DNA from: Acidobacteria bacterium 13_1_20CM_3_53_8
Lineage (GTDB): Bacteria; Acidobacteriota; Blastocatellia; Pyrinomonadales; Pyrinomonadaceae
DNA: 52,984 nt
Direction: 5' to 3'
NCBI GenBank assembly: GCA_001920415.1
Contig: MNJR01000050.1
Span: forward strand, 1 to 52,984
Part shown: positions 8,366-16,277 of the stretch, piece after piece
Layout of the letters: each line of letters begins with the position of its first letter
Numbering within the stretch: position 1 is the first letter of the stretch
Translations under genes and position numbers: made by a program
The notes under the pieces: model-generated
What the model was told of the DNA's origin: nothing
Databases searched by the model: none
The model's input: only the letters and a program-made list of their open reading frames with translations

Positions 8366-9430
8366 TCATCTTGCGAAGTATCCTCTTTTCGCTCTCGCTT
8401 GCAGTTCAGGGCGTCCCTTTATTCTCACCGTAACGTCGCGCCAAGAGCCGTCGCGCCGGTTGTTTGTTGGGCGGTAGCCTATGCTGTAAACAGTGCCCAG
8501 GTCGTATATCACCTGCTTGTAAACCGTCTTCAAATCTTCTAGGCGCGATGCTTTGTAGAACAGGCTACCGCTTTCTTGGGCCAACTGCGCGAGTTGTTGA
8601 CGCGCCAAGGCGTAAGCCGACGGCGGCACGTTGTACTTCTTGACAATCTCGCTCTCCGTGTCCAGATAGATGGGAAGCACTATGGCGTCGGAACGGCCAA
8701 CCGTCTTAAGCAACTCGTCGAAACTCATGCGCGAGCCTTCGCCGCGAACGTCAGGCAGTGCGTTATCAACTCCGTCGGTCATGGCTATGATCGCTGTGCG
8801 GCGCACGCGCTGTGTCTCGCGGTCAACGACGGCGCGCAGCACGTAATCGAGCGCGTCCCAAAAATTAGTCCCGCCAAGCGGATGCTCAATCATGCTAATC
8901 CGCTGTTTGAGCGCGTTGCGGTCTGTGGTCAGAGGCGAGATCAGCACGGCCACATCCGTGAAAGTGACTACGGCTATGCGATCATTTGGGCGCGCGGCTT
9001 TTACGAAACGGAGCGCGCTCTTTTTCACCAGACTCAATTTCTTGCCGGTCGAGCCGGAGAGGTCTAGCAGTAGCACAAGATCGAAAGGCGCTTCGGCTGA
9101 GGCAAAGAAGCTTATCTGTTGCGGCTGGCCGTTCTCGTAGACCGCGAAATCTTCCTCTCTGAGCGCGCCGATTGCTCGTGAAGATTCCCGGCTGATGACG
9201 CTCACGTTCAAGTTAACCAGATCGGTGTCAACGCGAACGGTATCCACAACCTCGTCCGAAGGCTGTGGCCGAGGCTGCGCACGAACTGATAAGGCAAAAG
9301 TAAAAAGGCAAAGGAAAGGCAAAAGTAAAAAGGCAAAAGGCAAAAGTGCGGACAAAAGCATTTTAATAAAAGATGGTTTCCGCTTACCTTTTACCTTTTT
9401 ACTTTTTACTTTTGCCTTTTCAGTTTGCAT
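8366..9430 (-). CDS. VWFA-related (acidobacterial type) secreted protein, hairpin-derived signal peptide
   Basis: 354 residues. The mature part has the acidobacterial VWFA-related architecture: VDTDLVNLNVSVI, then EEDFAVYENGQPQQI, then a VWA domain with metal site DLSGS (D123, S125, S127) and the end YSIGYRPTN...KRGYFAR. It is a tandem paralogue of the next upstream gene, and the ATG at 9428-9430 overlaps that gene's stop by 11 bases. The first about 52 residues are encoded by a family A hairpin: a Lys-rich n-region (KAKVKSKKVKGKRK) from one arm and a Leu/Phe-rich core (LLPFAFLLLPFLCLFTFALS) from the other, followed by SVRAQ as a likely cleavage site. An internal ATG at 9359-9361 is an alternative start. 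Opening the frame to 9589 would overlap the upstream gene and is unlikely. Confidence 0.88.
   Translation of the reverse strand: MQTEKAKVKSKKVKGKRKPSFIKMLLSALLPFAFLLLPFLCLFTFALSVRAQPRPQPSDEVVDTVRVDTDLVNLNVSVISRESSRAIGALREEDFAVYENGQPQQISFFASAEAPFDLVLLLDLSGSTGKKLSLVKKSALRFVKAARPNDRIAVVTFTDVAVLISPLTTDRNALKQRISMIEHPLGGTNFWDALDYVLRAVVDRETQRVRRTAIIAMTDGVDNALPDVRGEGSRMSFDELLKTVGRSDAIVLPIYLDTESEIVKKYNVPPSAYALARQQLAQLAQESGSLFYKASRLEDLKTVYKQVIYDLGTVYSIGYRPTNNRRDGSWRDVTVRIKGRPELQARAKRGYFAR
9291..9420. repeat. heptad-arm hairpin, family A, inside a coding region
   Basis: The left arm 9291-9346 and right arm 9387-9420 carry the AAAAGGC/AAAAGTA word. The loop is the reverse complement of the one at 7264-7374. 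Both arms and the loop are translated in the minus-strand gene 8366-9430. No stop codon interrupts the reading frame through about 130 bases. Confidence 0.92.
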
Positions 9431-11159
9431 AGTAGCCGCGTTTGCCACGCGCCACGGCATTCGGTTTTGATACCACAACATGTATAGAGCGCCAGCGGCG
9501 GTCGCGCGTTTTATTCGTCGGGGTGTACGAGAGACTATACACAGTGCCGAGGTCTGCGACAACGCGCTCGTATACTCCGGCCAGATCATTCAAGCTCTCG
9601 ACTTCGTAAAAAATTCCGCCGCCAGCGTCGGCCACTTCCTTCATGCGGTCATGCGCCAGATCGAAAGTCTCGTCCTGAACATCCAATTCGCTCAAAGGCT
9701 CGTATGTTGTGTCTAGCCAGAGCGAGTAGATGACCCCGTCGAACTCGCGCACGCGCGCGAGCAATTCCTGGTAATCAATCGCAGAGCCTTCGCCCTCTAC
9801 ATTCGGCAACACGCTGTCCAGCCCGTCGCTCATCAGCACAATCGCGTTGCGCCGAAAATTTCCGGCATCCCGCGTCACTTCATTAATCGTTGACGCGAGC
9901 GCGTCGTAGAGCTTGGTGCTGCCCTTCGGTTGTTCGATTGAGTTGATTGAAGCGCGCAAGGCTGCGCGGTCGTTTGTGAGGCGCGAGACGATGACGGGCG
10001 TGTTGGCAAAAGTGATTATTGCTATGCTGTCGCCTGCGCGCGCGGCATTTACGAAACGAAGCGCAGCGCCCTTGATTAAATTCACGACCTCGCGCGTCGA
10101 GCCGGAAAGGTCAATCAGAAGCACAAGATTGAAAGGCGCTGCGGAAGATTCAAAGCGCGTAATCTGCTGCTCCGCGCCATCTTCGTACAGCTTGAAATCA
10201 TTCTGCGTCAGCCCAGTCAATCCACGATTCGTGCTTCGGTCAATCACGCTCATGTTCACAGTCACAAGTTGCGTGTCCACACGAATCACGTCGCCCTCGT
10301 CAACCTCCTGCGGCGCGCCCGTGTCGTTCGCAGGCGTGCCCGCGCCGTGCGTCTGCTGGTTGCTTCCGATTAACTCAGGCGGGCGGCGCGTTTCCTGTGG
10401 CGGCGGAACTTGCGTCTGCGAAATTTGAGGCGCGGGCGATTGAGTAGGATTCTGAATCTGCGCGGCTGAATCTTGTACGTTCCCACTTGGCGCAACCCGT
10501 TCATTACGCGAAGGCGTCCCGGCGCCGGCGAGCACTATACGACCGAGCCGCGTGTTCAGGCGAACATTTTTTGTTCCCGCGCCGATGCGCGCCTGATACA
10601 GCCTTTCGGGAAAGCGGCTGCGCGCAGGAGAAGCAAGCTCAGAGGGCGATAGCGTAGATTCGATAGCGCGCGACAACGATTCCGCAGTGATGTTTGCATC
10701 GCTGGCTGTTGGAATCTCCGCGCGAATATCTCCAGAAACAGTCTGCGCATTTAGCTCGGCAGGCAATCCGTTTATTTCCACTTTGCCACTTACGGTTGAA
10801 ACTTCTACGCGCGAGCGTTCGGGAATTTTTAGAATCAAGTTAATGCGCGCAAGTGTGCCCAATGGCGCGCGTGTGATGCTGACGTTGAGTTGCTGCTCTG
10901 TTCTTTGAATAACGACAGGAGAACGTACAGGCTGAGCGCCTTCAATCGTCGTAGAGATGGAAACGTACTGTTCGTCCCAGACCTCTATCTTCACATTGCC
11001 CCTGGAATTCTCAACGCGCAGCGCGCCCGTCGAAGGCAGATCAGCGCGTATGCCCTCATCAGAAGCAAGGCAAAAGGAGAAAGGTAAAAGGCAAAAAAGT
11101 GAGACCAACGCAACCGAGCACGCTTGTTTAATTCTTCCCAGTGCCCTAGCCATCTTCAC
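9420..11159 (-). CDS. VWFA-related secreted protein with N-terminal DUF4097-like beta region
   Basis: 579 residues. The signal peptide has an n-region with KMARALGRIK and a core LVSLFCLLPFSFCLA, whose second half is encoded by a hairpin arm (11066-11099). Residues about 40-160 form repeating beta strands (RVENSRGNVKIEVWDEQYV, EVSTVSGKVEINGL) like the DUF4097 adhesin-like fold. A Pro/Gln linker follows. The C-terminal half is VWFA-related with metal site DLSGS and ends KRGYYAN, closely parallel to the downstream paralogue. The start is GTG (11157-11159), with ATG two codons later; AAGG lies 5 bases upstream of the GTG, within the hairpin's other arm. Confidence 0.88.
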   Translation of the reverse strand: MKMARALGRIKQACSVALVSLFCLLPFSFCLASDEGIRADLPSTGALRVENSRGNVKIEVWDEQYVSISTTIEGAQPVRSPVVIQRTEQQLNVSITRAPLGTLARINLILKIPERSRVEVSTVSGKVEINGLPAELNAQTVSGDIRAEIPTASDANITAESLSRAIESTLSPSELASPARSRFPERLYQARIGAGTKNVRLNTRLGRIVLAGAGTPSRNERVAPSGNVQDSAAQIQNPTQSPAPQISQTQVPPPQETRRPPELIGSNQQTHGAGTPANDTGAPQEVDEGDVIRVDTQLVTVNMSVIDRSTNRGLTGLTQNDFKLYEDGAEQQITRFESSAAPFNLVLLIDLSGSTREVVNLIKGAALRFVNAARAGDSIAIITFANTPVIVSRLTNDRAALRASINSIEQPKGSTKLYDALASTINEVTRDAGNFRRNAIVLMSDGLDSVLPNVEGEGSAIDYQELLARVREFDGVIYSLWLDTTYEPLSELDVQDETFDLAHDRMKEVADAGGGIFYEVESLNDLAGVYERVVADLGTVYSLSYTPTNKTRDRRWRSIHVVVSKPNAVARGKRGYYAN

Positions 11160-11191
11160 TTTTACCTTTTTCCTTTTTCCTTTTACCTTTG
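11066..11191. repeat. heptad-arm hairpin, family A, spanning a gene junction
   Basis: The left arm 11066-11099 pairs with 11157-11191. On the minus strand the right arm carries the stop codon of the MoxR gene (11183-11185) and the ribosome-binding region of the VWFA gene; the left arm encodes part of its signal peptide. The 57-base loop holds the first codons. Confidence 0.9.
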
Positions 11192-12196
11192 ACCGTCTTC
11201 GGGCGTGGCTCGAAGCAGTTCTGCGATTATCGCTTCCGCTGTTATGCCTTCGGCCTCTGCCCGGAAGTTGGGGAGGATGCGATGTCTCAGCACAGGATAA
11301 GCCATTGCGCGCACATCGTCGAAACCTACTGTGAATCGTCCTTCAAACAGTGCGCGAGCCTTTGCGCCGAGTATCAGAGCCTGACCCGCGCGCGGCCCTG
11401 CGCCCCAGCGAACGTTCTCGTTCGTGTAAGCAACTGCGTCCGAAGTTGAGGGGCGCGAAGCGCGCACCAGACGAGCCGCGAAATCAATGATGTTGGTGGC
11501 CGCTGGCACGTCGCGCACAACTTCCTGTATGCGCAGAAGCAAAGCCCCGTCCATAATGGGACGCACATCTGTCGTGCGGTTTGCAGTCGTCTGCGCAATG
11601 ATCTCGCGCTCTTCATCAGCCGCAGGATAATCAATCACAACTTCAAAAAGAAAACGGTCTAGCTGCGCTTCTGGAAGATGATAAGTTCCCTCCTGTTCAA
11701 TCGGGTTCTCAGTCGCCAGAACGAAGAAAGGTTCTTCGAGCGCGTAGCGCACGCCGCCCGCAGTGACCTGATGCTCTTGCATAGCTTCCAGAAGCGCTGC
11801 CTGAGTTTTGGGAGGAGAGCGGTTAATCTCGTCCGCCAGAACTATATTGGCGAAGATTGGGCCGGGTATGAAGCGCGCTTCGCGCCGTCCGGTCGTTCGG
11901 TCTTCTTCTATGACTTCAGTGCCGGTGATGTCCGATGGCATCAAATCGGGCGTGAACTGCACGCGGTTAAAACGAAGGCGCATTGCATCGGCCAGAGTCT
12001 TTACGAGAAGCGTTTTGGCAAGACCGGGGACGCCGCGAAGCAGACAGTGGCCGCCGACCGCAAGCCCTATCACAATCTGACGAACGACTTCGCGCTGGCC
12101 TATGATGACTTTAGAAACTTCGGTTTCGAGACGCGCGACCACCTCTTGCAGTGAATCAACAGTAGCCGCTTTCTCTTCTTCGTTCATCAACCGCAT
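11183..12196 (-). CDS. moxR: MoxR-family AAA+ ATPase
   Basis: 337 residues, normal length. Walker A is GVPGLAKT (55-62), Walker B VLADE (119-123), followed by INRSPPKTQAALLEAMQE, the MoxR hallmark, and the sensor ATENPIEQEGTYHLPEAQLD. MoxR ATPases act as chaperones for maturation of VWA/DUF58 partners, which are encoded directly downstream here. The start is ATG at 12194-12196 with GGAAA upstream; an ATG three codons later is possible. The spacer to the preceding PilT-like gene is 25 bases. The stop codon lies in the hairpin 11066-11191. Confidence 0.95.
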   Translation of the reverse strand: MRLMNEEEKAATVDSLQEVVARLETEVSKVIIGQREVVRQIVIGLAVGGHCLLRGVPGLAKTLLVKTLADAMRLRFNRVQFTPDLMPSDITGTEVIEEDRTTGRREARFIPGPIFANIVLADEINRSPPKTQAALLEAMQEHQVTAGGVRYALEEPFFVLATENPIEQEGTYHLPEAQLDRFLFEVVIDYPAADEEREIIAQTTANRTTDVRPIMDGALLLRIQEVVRDVPAATNIIDFAARLVRASRPSTSDAVAYTNENVRWGAGPRAGQALILGAKARALFEGRFTVGFDDVRAMAYPVLRHRILPNFRAEAEGITAEAIIAELLRATPEDGQR

Positions 12197-12221
12197 GGAA
12201 ACTTTCCAGACCCCTACAGCT

Positions 12222-13445
12222 TTAACGCTCGATCATGTCTAGCATGGAATTATCGTCGCGTCGCGTAGTGGACGCAGAATTTCTTGTTGAATCCGACTCG
12301 CCCCCGAAATCTGCAAGGCGCAGCAGCAAGTTATTCTGGTTCGTGGCAAAGGGCAGAGCATCGTCCTTGTTGACCGCGCCTTCGCGAATCATGCGTTCAA
12401 GCACGCCGTCGAAAGTCTGCATGCCTTCCTGCTCACCCTGCTCCATTGCGTCCGTGAGCGACTTGCCTTCACTTTCGCCGCGCTCCATGTATTCGCGTGT
12501 GCGCGAAGTTGATTTCAAGATTTCTATGGCGGCGACTCGACCCTTGCGGTCTGCGCGCGGTATAAGTCGCTGCGAAACTATGTAGCGGAAAGATTCGGAC
12601 AGACGACGACGAATTGACTGCTCCTCGTTTTTCGGAAAAACTCCTACGATGCGCTCTACGGATTTCGGGGCGTCAATCGTGTGAAGAGTTGAAAGAACCA
12701 GATGGCCTGTCTCCGCAGCTTCCAACGCAACTTCAATCGTCTCGCGGTCGCGCATCTCGCCCACGAGTATTACTTTCGGCGCTTGTCTGAGCGCCGCGCG
12801 CAAGGCTAAAGCAAAGTCAGGCGTGTCGGAATGAAGCTCGCGTTGGTGCACTGTAGAATTCTTGTGCTGGTGAAGGAATTCAATGGGGTCTTCGATGGTG
12901 ACTATGTGATAAAACTTCGACTCGTTAATCAGATCAATGATGGCCGCAAGCGTTGAGGATTTGCCGCTGCCCGTTGGCCCTGTGACCAGAACGATTCCGT
13001 TCTTCAGTTCTATTATCTTTGCCAACTCCTGTGGCAGATTCAGTTCGCTAAAAAGCGGCGGGCGCTGCGGTATCACGCGCATCACTATGGCGTGCGTGCC
13101 GCGCTGCATGAAGATGTTCACGCGAAAGCGAGACATGCCGGGCGCGCTAAAGGAAAGGTCTGCCGAGCCGTTTCGATCAAGCTGCTCGACGGCGCGCTGG
13201 TGATTGCCAATGATTAATTTCGCAATCCCGGCTGTATGAGCGGGCGTCAGCTTCTCAAGGCCGGGCACTTCCACCGCCTGCAATTTCCCCATCAGTTCTA
13301 CCTGCGGCGCGCGACCGGGCGAAAAGATAAGATCGCTAATGCGGTCGGACACACCTAGCATCCTTTGCAGCACGTTGATGAAATTGAGAGAGGCGTTACT
13401 TGCGGGCGGCGCGTTCTGCGCCACTGTCTGTTGCGAAGAATCCAT
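12222..13445 (-). CDS. pilT: PilT-like type IV pilus retraction ATPase
   Basis: 407 residues, slightly longer than usual PilT because of a C-terminal tail. Walker A is GPTGSGKS (156-163); an Asp box (TIEDPIEFLH), Walker B (VILVGEMRD) and His box (GHLVLSTLHT) are all present. PilT and PilU are hexameric motors that depolymerise type IV pili. Finding it inside a MoxR/Bat operon, 25 bases before moxR, is unusual. Nothing in the sequence separates PilT from PilU; the acidic AMEQGEQEGMQTFDGVLERM segment is typical of PilU/PilT C-terminal regions. Confidence 0.9.
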   Translation of the reverse strand: MDSSQQTVAQNAPPASNASLNFINVLQRMLGVSDRISDLIFSPGRAPQVELMGKLQAVEVPGLEKLTPAHTAGIAKLIIGNHQRAVEQLDRNGSADLSFSAPGMSRFRVNIFMQRGTHAIVMRVIPQRPPLFSELNLPQELAKIIELKNGIVLVTGPTGSGKSSTLAAIIDLINESKFYHIVTIEDPIEFLHQHKNSTVHQRELHSDTPDFALALRAALRQAPKVILVGEMRDRETIEVALEAAETGHLVLSTLHTIDAPKSVERIVGVFPKNEEQSIRRRLSESFRYIVSQRLIPRADRKGRVAAIEILKSTSRTREYMERGESEGKSLTDAMEQGEQEGMQTFDGVLERMIREGAVNKDDALPFATNQNNLLLRLADFGGESDSTRNSASTTRRDDNSMLDMIER

Positions 13446-13450
13446 AAGAA

Positions 13451-13519
13451 CAGTGATGAGTGATGAGTGATGAGTGATAAGAGGAGAATGCTTTTCTCAT
13501 CACTTATCACTCATCACTG
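13451..13519. repeat. heptad-arm hairpin, family C1 (GTGATGA word)
   Basis: The left arm 13451-13480 is four tandem copies of GTGATGA/GTGATAA. The right arm 13494-13519 is the complement (ATCACTTATCACTCATCACTG). The 13-base loop contains TGCTTTTC. It fills the spacer between the DUF4159 stop and the PilT start. Confidence 0.92.
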
Positions 13520-13523
13520 CTTT

Positions 13524-14276
13524 TCAGTGTGTAAGGGCATAGACGACTATGTTGACGCCGAAGCGCGTGTTATCGCGGGAGAGAAAGCGCTTGTTGCCCC
13601 AGTCGTAGTTCCATTCGCAGCCGTAGTCTTTGTTCGAGTAGAGCACAGCTATGCGGTTGTCAATCTCTATGGCTTGAAGATACTCGTGCACCATGTCGTC
13701 GCCCCAGCCGTTCAACTCGTGCGAAGTGGCTGGCGGCCCGTCCGGGAATGAGAAGAACGAATTATAGAGAGGGTGGTTTTTAGGAAGTTTATGGAGCGCT
13801 TCCGATGGACGGTCTAGTACAGCGCGGATTTCAGTCTCAAAGGTCTTGGCGAACGTGCCGTCAACGTCGTGGTTACAATCGTCCACGAACATGAAGCCGC
13901 CGTTGCGCAAGTAGCGACGAAGATTCTCGCGCTCTGCATCTGTAAACCGTAGCATCTTGTTGCCCGTCAGATAAACGAACGGGTAATCGAAGAGCGCTGG
14001 CGACGAAACATCAACCACTCGCTCGTTTGGATCAACGCGTATGGAAGTGTACTGAACGAGAGAGTCAAGCAAGTTTGAGGGCATCTTTGGGTCTGCGTCC
14101 CAGTTGCCGGAAGAGTAGCGCAGGCGTGCGAAGCTAAAACCGCTCACTGCCGAGAGTGGGCGGCGTGCGCTCGATGCTGCAAGCGCGCTCACGCCTTTAG
14201 TCCCCCTCATCTGAGCGGCTGCGGTTGCGGCTGCCCCTGCTACCAACGTTTGTCGGACAAATTTGCGACGATTCAT
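13524..14276 (-). CDS. DUF4159 protein with Tat signal
   Basis: 250 residues from the chosen start. The N-terminus MNRRKFVRQTLVAGAAATAA is a twin-arginine signal. The remainder matches DUF4159: a GATase-like fold with YTSIRVDP, PFVYLTGN, LRRYLRNGGFMFVDDCNHD and a C-terminal GCEWNYDWGNKRF. DUF4159 proteins recur next to MoxR/DUF58 operons; function is unknown. The start ATG at 14274-14276 is preceded by GAGGTGAG at 7 bases, so the four-codon longer ORF is rejected. It is the first gene of the minus-strand operon. Confidence 0.88.
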   Translation of the reverse strand: MNRRKFVRQTLVAGAAATAAAQMRGTKGVSALAASSARRPLSAVSGFSFARLRYSSGNWDADPKMPSNLLDSLVQYTSIRVDPNERVVDVSSPALFDYPFVYLTGNKMLRFTDAERENLRRYLRNGGFMFVDDCNHDVDGTFAKTFETEIRAVLDRPSEALHKLPKNHPLYNSFFSFPDGPPATSHELNGWGDDMVHEYLQAIEIDNRIAVLYSNKDYGCEWNYDWGNKRFLSRDNTRFGVNIVVYALTH

Positions 14277-14327
14277 ATTAATTCTCACCTCATTCTTAAC
14301 GGCTTATTCGTTTTAGCCCGTGGAAAA

Positions 14328-14349
14328 GTTTCAGGAAACGTTCGTGAAC
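14328..14349. promoter_or_regulatory. two adjacent short palindromes in the divergent promoter region
   Basis: GTTTCAGGAAAC (14328-14339) is directly followed by GTTCGTGAAC (14340-14349). It lies about 50 bases upstream of the first gene of the minus-strand MoxR/Bat operon and 130 bases upstream of the plus-strand gene at 14480. A regulator site is possible; no promoter boxes could be assigned with confidence. Confidence 0.25.
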
Positions 14350-14479
14350 AAAATTAAACCCGTCGGACTTACAACTGCAACACAATATCGTTACATCAAA
14401 TAGGTTGCAAGTTTGGGATGCCCCGCGCGTTCTCTGGGGTGTCCCGAAAATTTCAGGGAAAGTGAGGCGCTTGTCTGTT

Positions 14480-14737
14480 ATGGCAACCTACAGAGACCCG
14501 GTCAGATGCTTTGCACCGTTGGAAATCCTGGAGCGCCTGCTTGAGATTCGTGCCGAAGCGGGTCATACGCCCGCCCTCTTTCTCCTTTCGCCCGATGATC
14601 TGGCGGCCTCTCTGGACGCCTACGGTTTTGACGTTTACGCCTTCAATCAAATGGAGGCAGAGTTTCATTTCGGAGACTACCGCGCGCCGCTAGCTCCGGG
14701 CGGCGACCACGCGCACAATTCATTAACAGCGCATTAA
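14480..14737 (+). CDS. hypothetical protein, 85 residues
   Basis: Not recognised. The sequence after MATYRDPVRCFAPLEILERL is protein-like, mixed alpha/beta, and ends in a His-rich tail (GGDHAHNSLTAH). I chose ATG 14480 because the 25 codons before it read poorly and there is a weak GTGAGG upstream. A minus-strand ORF in the same place looks like its shadow. Divergent from the MoxR/Bat operon and convergent with the phosphatase gene; the hairpin 14741-14815 starts 4 bases after its stop. Confidence 0.5.
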   Translation: MATYRDPVRCFAPLEILERLLEIRAEAGHTPALFLLSPDDLAASLDAYGFDVYAFNQMEAEFHFGDYRAPLAPGGDHAHNSLTAH

Positions 14738-14740
14738 AGA

Positions 14741-14815
14741 GGTAAATAGTTAATGGTAAATGGTGAATGGAAAAACCGCTTTCTTCCATTCACCATTTAC
14801 TATTTACCATTCACC
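14741..14815. repeat. heptad-arm hairpin, family F (GGTAAAT word)
   Basis: The left arm 14741-14771 (TAAATAG, TTAATGG, TAAATGG, TGAATGG units) pairs with 14784-14815. The 12-base loop contains ACCGCTTTC. It sits between convergent genes and touches both: the stop codon of the minus-strand phosphatase begins at the last base of the right arm. Confidence 0.92.
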
Positions 14816-16116
14816 TAGTTCGCTTTTATGACAAAGAACGTTATGTCATCGGTCGCGCCCTGCCCGTCAGTCCAGTCGAGCATGTCGCGGTGTATGAAAT
14901 CAATCAAGTCGCGCGACTTCAGATGACGCCCTTTCCTCACAGCTTCAGCCAACCGTTCGCGCCCATACTCTTCAGCCTTTGAATTTTCCGCTTCCGTCAC
15001 TCCGTCCGTGTATAGCACGAGCGTCTGTCCCGGCTCTATGGAAAGATAGTATTCGTAGTAGCGCGTGTCCCTGAACATGCCTAGCGGCAGTCCGCCTCGC
15101 TCTATGAAACGAGCCTCGCCGTTTGCGTCCATCAGAAGTGGCGGGTTGTGCCCGGCGTTCGCGTAAGCAAGCGTTCTGTTAGAGGCGTCCAGAATTCCGT
15201 AAAAGGCCGTAACAAACTGGTTGCGCTCGATTGATTCCCAGAGCAGATAGTTCACCTTGGACATGGAGATGTGCGGCGCATAGCCTATGTGCGTCGCCGC
15301 GCGTATAGAAGCGCGCAAGAAAGCCATCAGCAATGCTGCGGGCACGCCTTTGCCAGACACATCCGCGATTACTAATCCGATCTGGTCATCGTAAATCCGC
15401 ACCCAGTCGTAGTAATCGCCCGAAACCTCTTCGGTCGAGAAGTTGTAAGCCGAAATATCGAAGCCATCAAGATGCGGGTCGTCAGCGGGAAGCAGTTCCA
15501 ACTGCACCTGGCGTGCTACCTCCAACTGCGCTTCCAATCGCCGCTTCTGCATCATCTGCTCGTGCAGCATCACCTTCTCAATGATGATAGCCACTTGAGA
15601 CGCTAACAACATCAGCACTTCAAGATCGTCCGCGTCATATGCGTTTACTTGATCGCTCTCAAGATCGAAGACGCCTATGACCTCTTCGTTCGAGATAATC
15701 GGCGCGGTCATCTCCGAGCGGGTTTCGGGTCGCGCGTTGCAATAGCGCGAATCCTTCTGCACGTCCGGCGAGATTATAGGCTCGCCCGTGAGCGCCACGC
15801 GGCCAATGATTCCCTCGCCCATCTTAAGCCGCAGCGTCTTCAACTCCTCAATGTCGTACCCGCGCACGGCCTCGCCGTGAAAAATGGTCGTTTCGCTCGT
15901 AGCGCAGTCCGCGCTCTTGTCGCACTTGATGATATAGATGCCTGCGGCATCGTATGGAACGAGCGAGCCGAGCGTGTCCATCACTTGATTGAGGACTTCC
16001 TGCATATCAAGCGAGCGGCTGATTTTTTTAGTGATGTCCAGAAGCATCCGCAGCTTGTCAACGATTGACAACTCCGCAGCGTTCGGCATCACAGCTTCTT
16101 TTACGTTCTCTGCCAT
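14815..16116 (-). CDS. GAF domain - SpoIIE/PP2C serine phosphatase (RsbU-like)
   Basis: 433 residues. A GAF domain spans about 20-185 (SLVPYDAAGIYIIK, GEGIIGRVALTGEPII, VIGVFDLESDQVNAYD). A short coiled-coil linker (RRLEAQLEVARQVQLELLP) is typical of this architecture. A SpoIIE-type PP2C domain spans about 210-430 with GDYYDW, LVIADVSGKGVPAALLMAF and LYTDGVTEAEN. Such proteins dephosphorylate STAS-domain anti-sigma antagonists in partner-switching modules. A candidate substrate, the STAS protein at 32212-32571, is 16 kb away, so a direct link is only possible. Cytoplasmic, no membrane segment. Confidence 0.92.
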   Translation of the reverse strand: MAENVKEAVMPNAAELSIVDKLRMLLDITKKISRSLDMQEVLNQVMDTLGSLVPYDAAGIYIIKCDKSADCATSETTIFHGEAVRGYDIEELKTLRLKMGEGIIGRVALTGEPIISPDVQKDSRYCNARPETRSEMTAPIISNEEVIGVFDLESDQVNAYDADDLEVLMLLASQVAIIIEKVMLHEQMMQKRRLEAQLEVARQVQLELLPADDPHLDGFDISAYNFSTEEVSGDYYDWVRIYDDQIGLVIADVSGKGVPAALLMAFLRASIRAATHIGYAPHISMSKVNYLLWESIERNQFVTAFYGILDASNRTLAYANAGHNPPLLMDANGEARFIERGGLPLGMFRDTRYYEYYLSIEPGQTLVLYTDGVTEAENSKAEEYGRERLAEAVRKGRHLKSRDLIDFIHRDMLDWTDGQGATDDITFFVIKAN

Positions 16117-16277
16117 TTCTAAAATTTTCCAGCTTTAACTTCTTCAGAGCGCGAGGCGATTAACTCCTTACAGTAGATTATACCTGCAAGCGAGCCAAAG
16201 TATGAATCCATAAAGATATAAACGAACAATAGATGCCCCGCGTTTCAATAAAAGCAGTAACAAGTTGACGAGCAAAG

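Noticed and set aside
9431-9589. Longer start of the VWFA gene (MIWPEYTSALSQ...)
   Set aside because: Lies completely within the 3' end of the upstream paralogue in another frame and would place the signal peptide 53 residues inside the protein.
13451-13519. CRISPR-like short repeats
   Set aside because: Units are 7 bases, tandem without spacers, and mirrored in a hairpin. No cas genes in the window.
14453-14668. 71-residue minus-strand ORF opposite the gene at 14480
   Set aside because: Its composition reads as an antisense translation and there is no ribosome-binding site. The plus-strand frame is more protein-like, though neither is certain.
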